DNA from: an uncultured Odoribacter sp.
GTDB taxonomy: Bacteria > Bacteroidota > Bacteroidia > Bacteroidales > Marinifilaceae
Length of the DNA: 49,025 nucleotides
Assembly: GCA_910578985.1 (NCBI GenBank)
Contig: CAJTSF010000015.1
Span: 1-49,025, forward strand
Direction of reading: 5' to 3'
In this document: in pieces, positions 17,467 to 24,690 of the stretch
Position numbering within the stretch: position 1 is the stretch's first letter
Layout: every line of letters starts with the position of its first letter
Program-made: the position numbers and the translations under genes
Notes under the pieces: model-generated
Database searches by the model: none
What the model was told of the DNA's origin: nothing
The model's input: only the letters and a program-made list of their open reading frames with translations

Positions 17467-17923
17467 TATTCCGGTGCTTTTTCAGATGTTCCGCCCAAAT
17501 GCGGGCAGCTTCTTCCACGGTTTTGACGCAAGGGCGTTTTTGGTAATAGGCTTCCGTGCGGGGTTCGGGAGTGGGGTTGTCGTGTTTTTCCCGTCCCAGC
17601 CCCAGGAGTTCGGCGCAGGTGAGGGCGCCCATGCGGCGGGTGAATTCCTTCGCCAGTTGCTGCACTACCCGGTAGTTTGCCTCTTTGCCTTGGCGGTCGG
17701 CGCCGTCGGTGCATCCGTATTCCAGTCCGGCGAGCAGGAATATCCCGCATGCCGCCCCACAGGTGAGCCGCATGCGTCCGATGCCTCCGCCGAAGGAAGC
17801 GGACATCCGCAATGCCTGCTCGGGGGTGTATCCGTAGAGGTCGGCGAAGGCGGCGCAGACCGATTGCGAACAGTTATAACCTGTCTTGAACAGTTCTACC
17901 GCTTTTTGAATGCGTTCTTCCAT
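17447..17923 (-). CDS. C_GCAxxG_C_C family (putative redox) protein
   Basis: A 158-residue cytoplasmic protein of the C_GCAxxG_C_C family. Visible features are NCSQSVCAAFAD near the N-terminus, the cysteine-rich core MRLTCGAACGIFLLAG (about 52-67) and later cysteines (LTCAELLG and KRPCVKTVEEAA). The family is thought to bind a metal or redox cofactor, but its activity is uncharacterised. It converges with hmuV and overlaps it by 20 bp. It is transcribed divergently from dnaG, whose start lies 76 nt away. Confidence 0.88.
   Translation of the reverse strand: MEERIQKAVELFKTGYNCSQSVCAAFADLYGYTPEQALRMSASFGGGIGRMRLTCGAACGIFLLAGLEYGCTDGADRQGKEANYRVVQQLAKEFTRRMGALTCAELLGLGREKHDNPTPEPRTEAYYQKRPCVKTVEEAARIWAEHLKKHRNITPAHK
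17455..17482 (+). terminator. Terminator of the hmu operon, overlapping the hmuV stop
   Basis: GTGCCGGA (17455-17462) pairs with TCCGGTGC (17470-17477), including two G-T wobbles, followed by five T residues (17478-17482). The hmuV TGA (17464-17466) lies in the loop. The hairpin is also coding sequence for the end of the convergent gene. Confidence 0.65.
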
Positions 17924-17999
17924 ATCTCTCTGATTTAGCGTGTTCCATTTGCGGGGAACAAAGATAGTGATTTTGCGGGAAACTTTCTATCTTTGCTCC

Positions 18000-19931
18000 G
18001 TGATAGACCAAGCGACGATACAGAGGATATTCGATACCGCAGACATTTATGAAGTGGTATCCGAATTCGTCAGCCTGAAGAAACGGGGGGTGAATTATGT
18101 GGGGTGCTGTCCTTTCCATAACGAAAAGACAGGTTCATTCACCGTTTCTCAGGCTAAAGGCATATATAAGTGTTTCGGTTGCGGGAAGGGAGGGAATGCG
18201 GTCAATTTCATCATGGAGCACGAGCAGTTGTCGTATGTGGAAGCTTTGCGATGGTTGGCTGCCAAGTATAATATTCCCATCGAGGAGAAGGAACTCACGG
18301 AAAGCGAGCGGTTGGAGAAATCAGAGCGGGAGAGCATGTTGATTGTGACCAACTATGCGGAGGACTTTTTTGTGTACCAGCTCTGGCATACGGACGAGGG
18401 GAAGTCGGTCGGGCTGGGGTATTTCCGCCGCCGCGGGTTGGACGACAAGACCATTGAGAAGTTTGGACTGGGATATTGCCCCGAGGCGTGGGACGCCTTG
18501 ACGAAGGCGGCGCAGGAGAAGGGCTATAAGAAAGAATTTCTGGTCAAGACCGGTTTGACGATTGATAACGAGCGGGGAGCGTTCGACCGTTTCCGGGCGA
18601 GAGTGATGTTCCCGATACGTGACTTGGCGGGGAAAATCATCGCGTTCGGGGGGCGTATCATGACGAATGACAAAAAGAGCGCCAAGTACTTGAACTCCCC
18701 CGAGTCGGAGATTTACCATAAGAGCCGCACGCTTTACGGCATCTATTTTGCCAAGAAGAGCATCGTGCAGCATAACCGTTGTTTTTTGGTGGAGGGTTAC
18801 TTGGATGTGATTTCTTTCCATCAGAAAGGGATAGAGAATACGGTCGCCTCGTCGGGAACTTCGCTGACGGTGGACCAGATTCGTCTAATCCGCCGTCTGA
18901 CGCCCAACGTGACGATTATCTACGACGGGGATGCTGCGGGCATCAAGGCGTCGCTGCGCGGTATCGACCTGGTGCTGGAGGAAGGGTTGAATGTGCGGGT
19001 GGTCTCCTTGCCGGAGGGCGAGGACCCCGATTCGTATGCCCAGGCGCATACGGCGGAGGAGGTATTGGAGTATATCGGGACGCATGAGACGGACTTTATT
19101 CATTTCAAGACGAAGATATTGCTGGAGCAGGCAGGGAATGACCCTATCGAGCGGGCACGGTTGATTACGGACATCGTTCGAAGCATTTCGCTGATACCGG
19201 ACCGTATCACGCGGTCGGTGTATGTGCAGGAGACTGCCGTGCAGCTGAAGGTGGAGGAGGAGATGTTGTATGCGGAGATTGCGCGCATCCGAAAGGAGAA
19301 GGCGGGCGTGCCGGTTCCGGTGCGTGAGCCGATGCCGATGAAGCCGAAAGCGGAATTGACCCCTTTGAAGGTGGGAGGCGGAACGCCTTGCGATGCGGAG
19401 GAGATGATGCTGGTGCGCTATCTGTTACAGTTCGGAGCGGAGTTTCTGTATGAGGAGGAACGTGACGGACAGCGGGTGGCGATAACCGTAGGGGAGTATA
19501 TCATCCGCGAACTGGCGGAAGATGAATTGCTGCTCCTGAACCCCCGTTTGCGTGAAATACAGCAGGAGTACCGGCAGCATTGCGGAACGCCTGGTTTTCT
19601 GCCGGCACGCTATTTCACGGGACATGCCGACCCGGAGATTTCAGCCGTAGTAGCGGATGTTCTGAGTGAGCCTTATGAATTGAGCAAACTGTGGGACCAT
19701 GCGGACGGTGCTGCGAACAGGGAGGAGAACAAGTTCATCGGGCTTTTGCCTAAAGTGGTGGACAATTATAAAATCAAACGGGTGGAAATTCTTTGCCGGG
19801 AGGCGGACGAGAAGATACTGGAATGCCAGAATGCCGGCAATATGGAGGAACTGTTGCAATGGCTGAAGCAGAAAAACGCCATGGTGAAGGTGCGCGCCCG
19901 TATCAATGAAAAACTTAACCGGACGATTTGA
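18000..19931 (+). CDS. dnaG: DNA primase DnaG
   Basis: A 643-residue replicative primase that makes RNA primers for the lagging strand. It has an N-terminal zinc-binding domain (about 1-100; CPFHNEKTGSF and YKCFGCGKGGNAVNF give the C-x2-H...C-x2-C ligands), the catalytic core and TOPRIM fold (about 110-370; VEGYLDVISF with its Glu, SSGTSLT, IYDGDAAGIKA with the Asp pair), and a C-terminal helical region that would contact DnaB. No ATG exists before the zinc finger; the GTG at 18000 gives the conserved beginning M/V-IDQATIQRI. A TATCTTTG -7 box at 17988-17995 lies just 4 nt upstream of it, so the mRNA may be nearly leaderless. Confidence 0.95.
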   Translation: MIDQATIQRIFDTADIYEVVSEFVSLKKRGVNYVGCCPFHNEKTGSFTVSQAKGIYKCFGCGKGGNAVNFIMEHEQLSYVEALRWLAAKYNIPIEEKELTESERLEKSERESMLIVTNYAEDFFVYQLWHTDEGKSVGLGYFRRRGLDDKTIEKFGLGYCPEAWDALTKAAQEKGYKKEFLVKTGLTIDNERGAFDRFRARVMFPIRDLAGKIIAFGGRIMTNDKKSAKYLNSPESEIYHKSRTLYGIYFAKKSIVQHNRCFLVEGYLDVISFHQKGIENTVASSGTSLTVDQIRLIRRLTPNVTIIYDGDAAGIKASLRGIDLVLEEGLNVRVVSLPEGEDPDSYAQAHTAEEVLEYIGTHETDFIHFKTKILLEQAGNDPIERARLITDIVRSISLIPDRITRSVYVQETAVQLKVEEEMLYAEIARIRKEKAGVPVPVREPMPMKPKAELTPLKVGGGTPCDAEEMMLVRYLLQFGAEFLYEEERDGQRVAITVGEYIIRELAEDELLLLNPRLREIQQEYRQHCGTPGFLPARYFTGHADPEISAVVADVLSEPYELSKLWDHADGAANREENKFIGLLPKVVDNYKIKRVEILCREADEKILECQNAGNMEELLQWLKQKNAMVKVRARINEKLNRTI

Positions 19932-19988
19932 TAAAAAAACACCTTCCCCTTTCTTATGTCTTGACGGTATAAGAATAGGGGAAGGTGT
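19931..19988 (-). terminator. Terminator of the SPOR lipoprotein gene
   Basis: ACACCTTCCCCT plus TTCTTAT (19939-19957) pair with ATAAGAA plus AGGGGAAGGTGT (19969-19988) with one bulged base. On the minus strand the stem is followed by a run of seven T residues (plus 19932-19938). It lies 22 nt past the end of the minus-strand gene at 20011 and 8 nt past dnaG, so it may also stop dnaG transcripts less efficiently. Confidence 0.85.
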
Positions 19989-20010
19989 ACGATTATTCCC
20001 GTTTAAACGC

Positions 20011-20406
20011 TTATCTTACGGGATAAACCCAAGTCTTCGACTTGCCGGGCTCGCGTACGATGCGGTTCAGTGCTACCTGGGCTTCCGCGCGTGTTTCGTA
20101 GCTGTTGTAAGTAACCATGTTCAGGTTGTAGAAAGGCAGGATTTGAGAATCGTACCCTTCGTTCAACAGTTTAGCGTTGAAGCGCTCCGCATTGCTTCGG
20201 ATTCTGAAGCAACCGCCTACCAAGTGGTAGTTTGCCTGTTTTTCGGGAACTACCGGTTCTTCTACGATGACCGGTTCTTCTTTCGGTTTCGGAACCTCAA
20301 CCACTTCCACTTTCTTCTGTGCCAGGACGGGTTTCTTTTTCTTCTCTTTGCAGGATGTGAATAATCCTACCAGGGAGAACGCCAGTAAAAATACGATAAC
20401 TTTCAT
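20011..20406 (-). CDS. SPOR-domain lipoprotein
   Basis: A 131-residue lipoprotein with lipobox LFTSC (Cys about residue 19), a lysine-rich then Pro/Glu/Val-rich linker (about 20-58; VVEVPKPKEEPVIVEEPVV), and a C-terminal SPOR domain (about 60-131; ANYHLVGGCFRIRSNAERFNAKLLN, YNSYETRAEAQVALNRI). SPOR domains bind glycan strands of peptidoglycan stripped of stem peptides, often at division sites. Periplasmic, anchored in a membrane. It is monocistronic, with a good promoter and a strong terminator. Confidence 0.92.
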   Translation of the reverse strand: MKVIVFLLAFSLVGLFTSCKEKKKKPVLAQKKVEVVEVPKPKEEPVIVEEPVVPEKQANYHLVGGCFRIRSNAERFNAKLLNEGYDSQILPFYNLNMVTYNSYETRAEAQVALNRIVREPGKSKTWVYPVR

Positions 20407-20447
20407 ATTCCAAGATTTAATTTTTACTTTATACGTTTTTCAGGGGG

Positions 20448-20479
20448 CTAAGGTAATAGAATATATCAGTTTTAACAAA
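20448..20479 (-). promoter_or_regulatory. Promoter of the SPOR lipoprotein gene
   Basis: On the minus strand, TTTG (plus 20476-20479) is followed after 20 nt by TACCTTAG (plus 20448-20455). This is a full -33 box and seven of eight -7 positions. The start would fall near 20441, about 35 nt before the ATG. Confidence 0.75.
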
Positions 20480-20497
20480 ATTGTAGAGAAACATTTT

Positions 20498-21955
20498 TCA
20501 AAGCGCCTTTTTTACAGGGTGTTTTTTCTCGTGAATCGCCCATAATCCGAGGGTACAGATGGCTGCGTTCAGGAGCAGGATTTCGAACCCGAAACGATAT
20601 CCTCCGAACCAGGCTTCCGAGTAGCAGTTGATGAGGTAGGACAAGGCGGGAGAGATGAGGCAGACCCAGGGAAGCAGGCGCAGATTCACCCGGTATTTCG
20701 TCGTCAGTCCGAAGGTGAACAAGGCAAGAATGGGACCGTAGGTATAGCCGACGGCTTTCATCAGAGTGTTGATGACGCTGTTGTCGTTCAGCTCCCGGAA
20801 AAGGATGATGACGATGCACATCAGGACGGAAAATGCCATGTGCACGGCGATGCGCTGCCGTTTGCGGCTGCCGTCTTTCGGGTCGATTTTCAGGAAGTCG
20901 ATGGAAAAAGAGGTCGTCAGAGAGGTAAGCGACGAGTCCACGGAGGAGTAAGCTGCCGCCGTGATGCCCAAAAGGAAGCAGATGCCTGCCGCCGTTCCGA
21001 AATAGTTGAGCGAGAGGAAGGCGAATACTTCGTCCGTTTTGGCAGGAAGGGAGATGCCTCGGGCGCCGGCATAAGTATAAAGCAGAACGCCCAGTGTCAG
21101 GAACAGCAGATTGGCAAGCAGGAACATGCCTGCAAAGGAAAACATGTTCAGCCGGCAGGCACGCACGGACTTGCAGGTGAGGTTTTTTTGCATCATATTC
21201 TGATCGAGCCCGTTCAATGCCACGGTGATGGCAATTCCCGCCAGGAACTGCTTGACGGTGTTTTGCCCCGAGCGCCAGTCGAAATCGAAAGCCCGGGAGA
21301 GTTCGCTTGCCCGTACCGTGGAGTACATGCTGCTCCAGTCGAGTCCCAGTTCCCGGCAAATGACTGTCACCGTCAGTACCACGGAGAGCAGGATAAATAC
21401 GGTCTGCAAGGCGTCTGTCCATACGATGGTCTTGATGCCCCCGCGGAAAGTGTATACCCACACCAGTCCGATGATGATGAATACCGTCGCCGCAAAGGGA
21501 ATGCCGACGGCATCGAACACTGCCAGTTGTAATACCCCCACCACTAAGAACAGGCGGAACGATGCCCCGATGAGTTGTGACACGATAAAGAAGAACGAGC
21601 CTGTCAGCCGGGCGCTTTCCCCGAAGCGCGTCCCCAGCCATGAGTAAATGGACACCAGGTTCAACCGGTAGAACAGCGGGAGCAGGATGACTGCAATCAA
21701 TATATACCCTACCCCGTTACCGAGTACCACAGGCAGATAGGTCCATCCGCTGTTGCCTACCTCCCCGGGGATGGAAATGAAAGTCACCCCCGAGAGAGAT
21801 GCTCCGATCATACCGAACGCCACCAGATACCACGGCGATGTGCGGTTGCCGGTAAAGAACGTTTCGCTGTCGGCTTTGCGGCCCGTAAAGAAACTTACGG
21901 CAATCAGCAAGCCGAAGTATGCGAGGCAGACGGTCAAAATGAATCCGGTAGACAT
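20498..21955 (-). CDS. Sodium:solute symporter (SSS family)
   Basis: A 485-residue inner-membrane transporter of the sodium/solute symporter family with 13 or so hydrophobic helices. Family features: FTGNRTSPWYLVAFGMIGASLSGVTF near the first helices, VWVYTFRGGIKTIVWTD, AGIAITVALNGLDQNMMQKNL, and the conserved helix AAAYSSVDSSLTSLTTSFSIDF, whose Ser/Thr pair is typical of the sodium site. The substrate is not evident; sialic acid, sugars, proline and nucleosides are all used by the family. The frame opens with TTG at 21964, but the ATG at 21955 is preferred. Expression appears to come from a promoter embedded in a hairpin directly upstream. Confidence 0.92.
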   Translation of the reverse strand: MSTGFILTVCLAYFGLLIAVSFFTGRKADSETFFTGNRTSPWYLVAFGMIGASLSGVTFISIPGEVGNSGWTYLPVVLGNGVGYILIAVILLPLFYRLNLVSIYSWLGTRFGESARLTGSFFFIVSQLIGASFRLFLVVGVLQLAVFDAVGIPFAATVFIIIGLVWVYTFRGGIKTIVWTDALQTVFILLSVVLTVTVICRELGLDWSSMYSTVRASELSRAFDFDWRSGQNTVKQFLAGIAITVALNGLDQNMMQKNLTCKSVRACRLNMFSFAGMFLLANLLFLTLGVLLYTYAGARGISLPAKTDEVFAFLSLNYFGTAAGICFLLGITAAAYSSVDSSLTSLTTSFSIDFLKIDPKDGSRKRQRIAVHMAFSVLMCIVIILFRELNDNSVINTLMKAVGYTYGPILALFTFGLTTKYRVNLRLLPWVCLISPALSYLINCYSEAWFGGYRFGFEILLLNAAICTLGLWAIHEKKHPVKKAL

Positions 21956-21984
21956 AATTTTCAATAAATGGTGATAGACAGTGG

Positions 21985-22017
21985 CAAAGGTATAAAAAAT
22001 GGGAGGATTCCCTCAAA
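21985..22017 (-). promoter_or_regulatory. Promoter P2 of the symporter gene, inside a terminator hairpin
   Basis: On the minus strand, TTTG (plus 22014-22017) and TACCTTTG (plus 21985-21992) are separated by 21 nt: a perfect Bacteroidota consensus. The -33 box lies within the hairpin at 22001-22024 and the -7 box follows its T-run. The start would be near 21978, 23 nt before the ATG. Confidence 0.8.
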
Positions 22018-22024
22018 TCCTCCC
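21994..22024 (-). terminator. Intrinsic terminator in the symporter leader
   Basis: GGGAGGATT (22001-22009) and AATCCTCCC (22016-22024) form a perfect 9-bp stem with a 6-nt loop. On the minus strand the stem is followed by one A and six T residues (plus 21994-21999). It would end transcripts coming from promoter P1. Confidence 0.8.
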
Positions 22025-22065
22025 GAGTCAAGAATAGTTATCAGTTAAATGTATCATTAACTTTA
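21994..22065 (-). ncRNA. Candidate small RNA or attenuated leader
   Basis: From the predicted P1 start (near 22065) to the T-run (21994) is about 70 nt ending in a strong intrinsic terminator, with no convincing ORF. It has the shape of a small RNA gene. It could instead be an attenuated leader of the symporter, or the last terminator for readthrough from the M20 gene. No known RNA family was recognised. Confidence 0.35.
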
Positions 22066-22071
22066 ATCTCA

Positions 22072-22103
22072 CAAAAGTATGGAAAAAAGATGAAGAATGC
22101 AAT
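22072..22103 (-). promoter_or_regulatory. Promoter P1 upstream of the hairpin
   Basis: On the minus strand, ATTG (plus 22100-22103) is followed after exactly 20 nt by TACTTTTG (plus 22072-22079), a full -7 box and three of four -33 positions. Confidence 0.65.
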
Positions 22104-22140
22104 ATGTGCGAAAAAAGATGAGATAAAATCCGCATATAAT

Positions 22141-22172
22141 TATCCCCCAAGCTGTCTGCGGCTTGGGGGATA
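22141..22172 (-). terminator. Hairpin after the M20 dipeptidase gene
   Basis: TATCCCCCAAGC (22141-22152) and GCTTGGGGGATA (22161-22172) form a perfect 12-bp stem with an 8-nt loop, 36 nt past the stop of the minus-strand gene at 22209. The T-tract after it is weak (ATTATAT), so termination is likely rather than certain. Confidence 0.65.
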
Positions 22173-22208
22173 TCTTTTCCCGAAAAGGGTATTCAAGAGG
22201 CCTGGGGA

Positions 22209-23570
22209 TTATTCCGTGAAGTATTTATAGAACTTCGGAATGGTCCGGATGCCGTTGAAAAATTGTTCGAGGGGATAGTTCTCATTGGGCGAGTGGATGG
22301 CGTCAGAGCCAAGTCCGAATCCCATGAGAATGGATTTGATGCCAAGAATCTCTTCAAAGGAAGCGATGATGGGGATACTGCCTCCGGAACGGACTGGGAT
22401 AGGCGTGCGTCCGTAAACTTCATGGTAGGCTTTTTCCGCCGCCTTGTAAGCAGGCAGATCAATAGGGCAGACGTAAGAAGGACCGCCGTGGAGGTATTCC
22501 ACTTCTACCTTGACATAGTCGGGAGCGATGGATTCAAAGTGTTCTTTGAAGAGTTTTGCGATGCGTTCGTGTTTTTGGTTTGGCACGAGGCGGCTGCTGA
22601 TTTTGGCATGGGCAACGGATGGGAGGACGGTTTTGGCGCCTTCGCCGGTGTAGCCGCCCCAGATGCCGCAGACATCGAAAGTCGGGCGGATGCCGGTGCG
22701 TTCGCCGGTGGTGTAGCCCTCTTCGCCGTGTACGGCACGGATGCCGAGCGATTTCTGGTAGGCTTCGAGATTGAACGGTGCTTCCGCCATTTTGGCACGT
22801 TCTTCGGGCGTCACCTGGAGTACGTCATCATAGAATCCGGGGATGGTGATGTGTCCGTGGTCGTCCATCATGCCGGCAATCATCTGGCACAGGGTGTTGA
22901 TGGGGTTGGCAACCGCTCCGCCGAAGATGCCGGAATGGAGGTCGGCATTGGGACCGGTGACTTTGACCTGCCAATAGGCGAGACCGCGCAGTCCGGTGGT
23001 GATAGAGGGGATGTCGCGTGCAATCATGCTGGTGTCTGAAACCAGGATAACGTCAGCGGCGAGCATGTCCTTGTGGGTGCGGCAGAAGTCGGGCAGACTC
23101 GGGGAACCGATTTCCTCTTCCCCTTCAATCATGAATTTGACGTTGCAGGGGAGGGTGTTCGTAGCGACCATATATTCGAATGCCTTGGCGTGCATGAATG
23201 CTTGTCCTTTGTCGTCATCGGCACCGCGAGCCCAGATTTTGCCGTCTTTGATGACGGGTTCGAAAGGGTCGGTATGCCATAGGTCGATGGGATCGACGGG
23301 CATGACATCCATGTGTCCGTAAACGAGGACGGTGGGGAGAGAGGGGGAGATGATTTTCTCGCCGTAAGTGACGGGATGTCCTGCGGTTTCATAGATTTCC
23401 GCACGGTCGGCGCCGGCAGCGAGGAGGAGTGATTTCCATTTTTCGGCACACCGGAACATGTCCGCCTTGTGTTCTGCTTGCGAGGAGATGGAGGGGATTC
23501 GAATCAGTTCGAAAAGTTCAGAGAGAAAACGGTCTTTGTTTTCTTCCAGGTATTGTTCAATTGTTGTCAT
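22209..23570 (-). CDS. M20 family dipeptidase/metallopeptidase
   Basis: A 453-residue zinc peptidase of the M20 (PepV/CNDP-like) family acting on dipeptides or short peptides in the cytoplasm. Metal-site motifs are in order: VYGHMDVMP (first His; Asp nearby), ARGADDDKGQ (bridging Asp), MIEGEEEIGSP (catalytic Glu and metal Glu), LVSDTS (Asp), and DAIHSPNE near the C-terminus (last His). The dimerisation lid (about 195-310) includes LHSGIFGG. The frame extends upstream to 23732, but MTTIEQYLEENKD at 23570 is the family-like start. A TACCTTTA -7-like box on the minus strand lies just upstream (plus 23588-23595). It is divergent from prs. Confidence 0.94.
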   Translation of the reverse strand: MTTIEQYLEENKDRFLSELFELIRIPSISSQAEHKADMFRCAEKWKSLLLAAGADRAEIYETAGHPVTYGEKIISPSLPTVLVYGHMDVMPVDPIDLWHTDPFEPVIKDGKIWARGADDDKGQAFMHAKAFEYMVATNTLPCNVKFMIEGEEEIGSPSLPDFCRTHKDMLAADVILVSDTSMIARDIPSITTGLRGLAYWQVKVTGPNADLHSGIFGGAVANPINTLCQMIAGMMDDHGHITIPGFYDDVLQVTPEERAKMAEAPFNLEAYQKSLGIRAVHGEEGYTTGERTGIRPTFDVCGIWGGYTGEGAKTVLPSVAHAKISSRLVPNQKHERIAKLFKEHFESIAPDYVKVEVEYLHGGPSYVCPIDLPAYKAAEKAYHEVYGRTPIPVRSGGSIPIIASFEEILGIKSILMGFGLGSDAIHSPNENYPLEQFFNGIRTIPKFYKYFTE

Positions 23571-23648
23571 AAAGATAATTTTTTGTGTAAAGGTAGAGGA
23601 TTTTGTGAAAAATAAAAAGGGGAGGCGTGTTTTTCCGGAGATTTTCTT

Positions 23649-23656
23649 TACTTTTG
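23649..23656 (+). promoter_or_regulatory. -7 box of prs
   Basis: TACTTTTG matches the TAnnTTTG consensus, with the start expected near 23663 and the ATG at 23686. No clear TTTG was found 19-21 nt upstream; the equivalent positions read GTGT/CGTG. Confidence 0.55.
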
Positions 23657-23685
23657 TCGGAGTAATACATTGAAAGAGTTTAATT

Positions 23686-24624
23686 ATGTCTAATCTTTCC
23701 GAAGTTAAGATTTTTTCCGGGGAAAACAGCAAGTATATTGCTGAAAAAATAGCCCGTGCGTTGGGTTTGGAACTCGGTCAAAAGACTTTTTTACCGTTTA
23801 GCGACGGAGAATTTGCGACGTCGTACGATGAGACGGTCCGCGGAGACCATGTGTTTATCGTGCAATCGACTTGCCCGCCGAGTGATAATTTGATGGAGTT
23901 GTTGATGATGATCGACGCCGCGAAGCGTGCTTCCGCGTATAAGATTATCGCGGTGATTCCTTATTTCGGGTTTGCCCGCCAGGACCGTAAGGACCGTCCG
24001 CGTGTTGCCATCGGGGCGAAGTTGGTGGCGAATCTGTTGCATGCCGCCGGGGTAGACCGGGTGATGACAATGGATTTGCATGCGGACCAGATTCAAGGTT
24101 TTTTCGATATTCCGGTGGACCATCTGTACGGCTCTACGGTACTCGTGCCCTATATCCGTTCGCTGAAACTGGACAACCTGGCTATCGCATCGCCGGACAT
24201 CGGTGGTTCGAAGCGTGCGCATAGTTGGGCGAAGCATTTCGACAGTGGGTTGATTATCTGTCACAAGACGCGTGTACGTCCCAACGAGGTGGCAGATATG
24301 AAGGTTATCGGCGACGTGGAGGGCAAGAATGTGGTGATTGTGGACGATATGATTGATACGGCAGGTACGATTTGTAAGGCTGCCGACTTGCTGAAGGAGC
24401 GGGGAGCGAAGAGCGTGCGCGCGGTGGCTATCCATGCGGTGCTTTCAGGCAAGGCTTACGAGAATATCGAGAAGTCGGCGTTGGATGAGGTGATTTTCAC
24501 GGATTCCATTCCGCAGCGGAAAGAGTGTGCCAAGATTCGGGTGATTTCGGTGGCAGAGATGTTTGCCGAGACCATTCGCAATGTGGTGGAACATAAATCC
24601 ATCAGCGACCACTTTATTATGTAA
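23686..24624 (+). CDS. prs: Ribose-phosphate pyrophosphokinase (PRPP synthetase)
   Basis: A 312-residue cytoplasmic enzyme that transfers pyrophosphate from ATP to ribose 5-phosphate, making PRPP for purine, pyrimidine, histidine, tryptophan and NAD synthesis. Motifs: FSDGEFATSYDETVRG, VIPYFGFARQDRKDRPR (flexible/ATP loop), MTMDLHADQIQGFFDIPVDHL (the PRPP synthetase signature with metal-binding His/Asp), and the PRPP-binding loop VVIVDDMIDTAGT. The length and the full set of motifs are normal for a class I enzyme. It is a single gene with its own -7 box and terminator. Confidence 0.97.
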   Translation: MSNLSEVKIFSGENSKYIAEKIARALGLELGQKTFLPFSDGEFATSYDETVRGDHVFIVQSTCPPSDNLMELLMMIDAAKRASAYKIIAVIPYFGFARQDRKDRPRVAIGAKLVANLLHAAGVDRVMTMDLHADQIQGFFDIPVDHLYGSTVLVPYIRSLKLDNLAIASPDIGGSKRAHSWAKHFDSGLIICHKTRVRPNEVADMKVIGDVEGKNVVIVDDMIDTAGTICKAADLLKERGAKSVRAVAIHAVLSGKAYENIEKSALDEVIFTDSIPQRKECAKIRVISVAEMFAETIRNVVEHKSISDHFIM

Positions 24625-24650
24625 GTGGGGTGAAGGATCATCAAGTAATG

Positions 24651-24690
24651 TGTGCCGGAATGTTTTATTGCTTTCCGGCACATTTTTTAT
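24651..24690 (+). terminator. Intrinsic terminator of prs
   Basis: TGTGCCGGAA (24651-24660) and TTCCGGCACA (24673-24682) form a perfect 10-bp stem followed by six T residues (24683-24688). It reaches 4 nt into the 3' end of the convergent gene at 24687. Confidence 0.9.
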
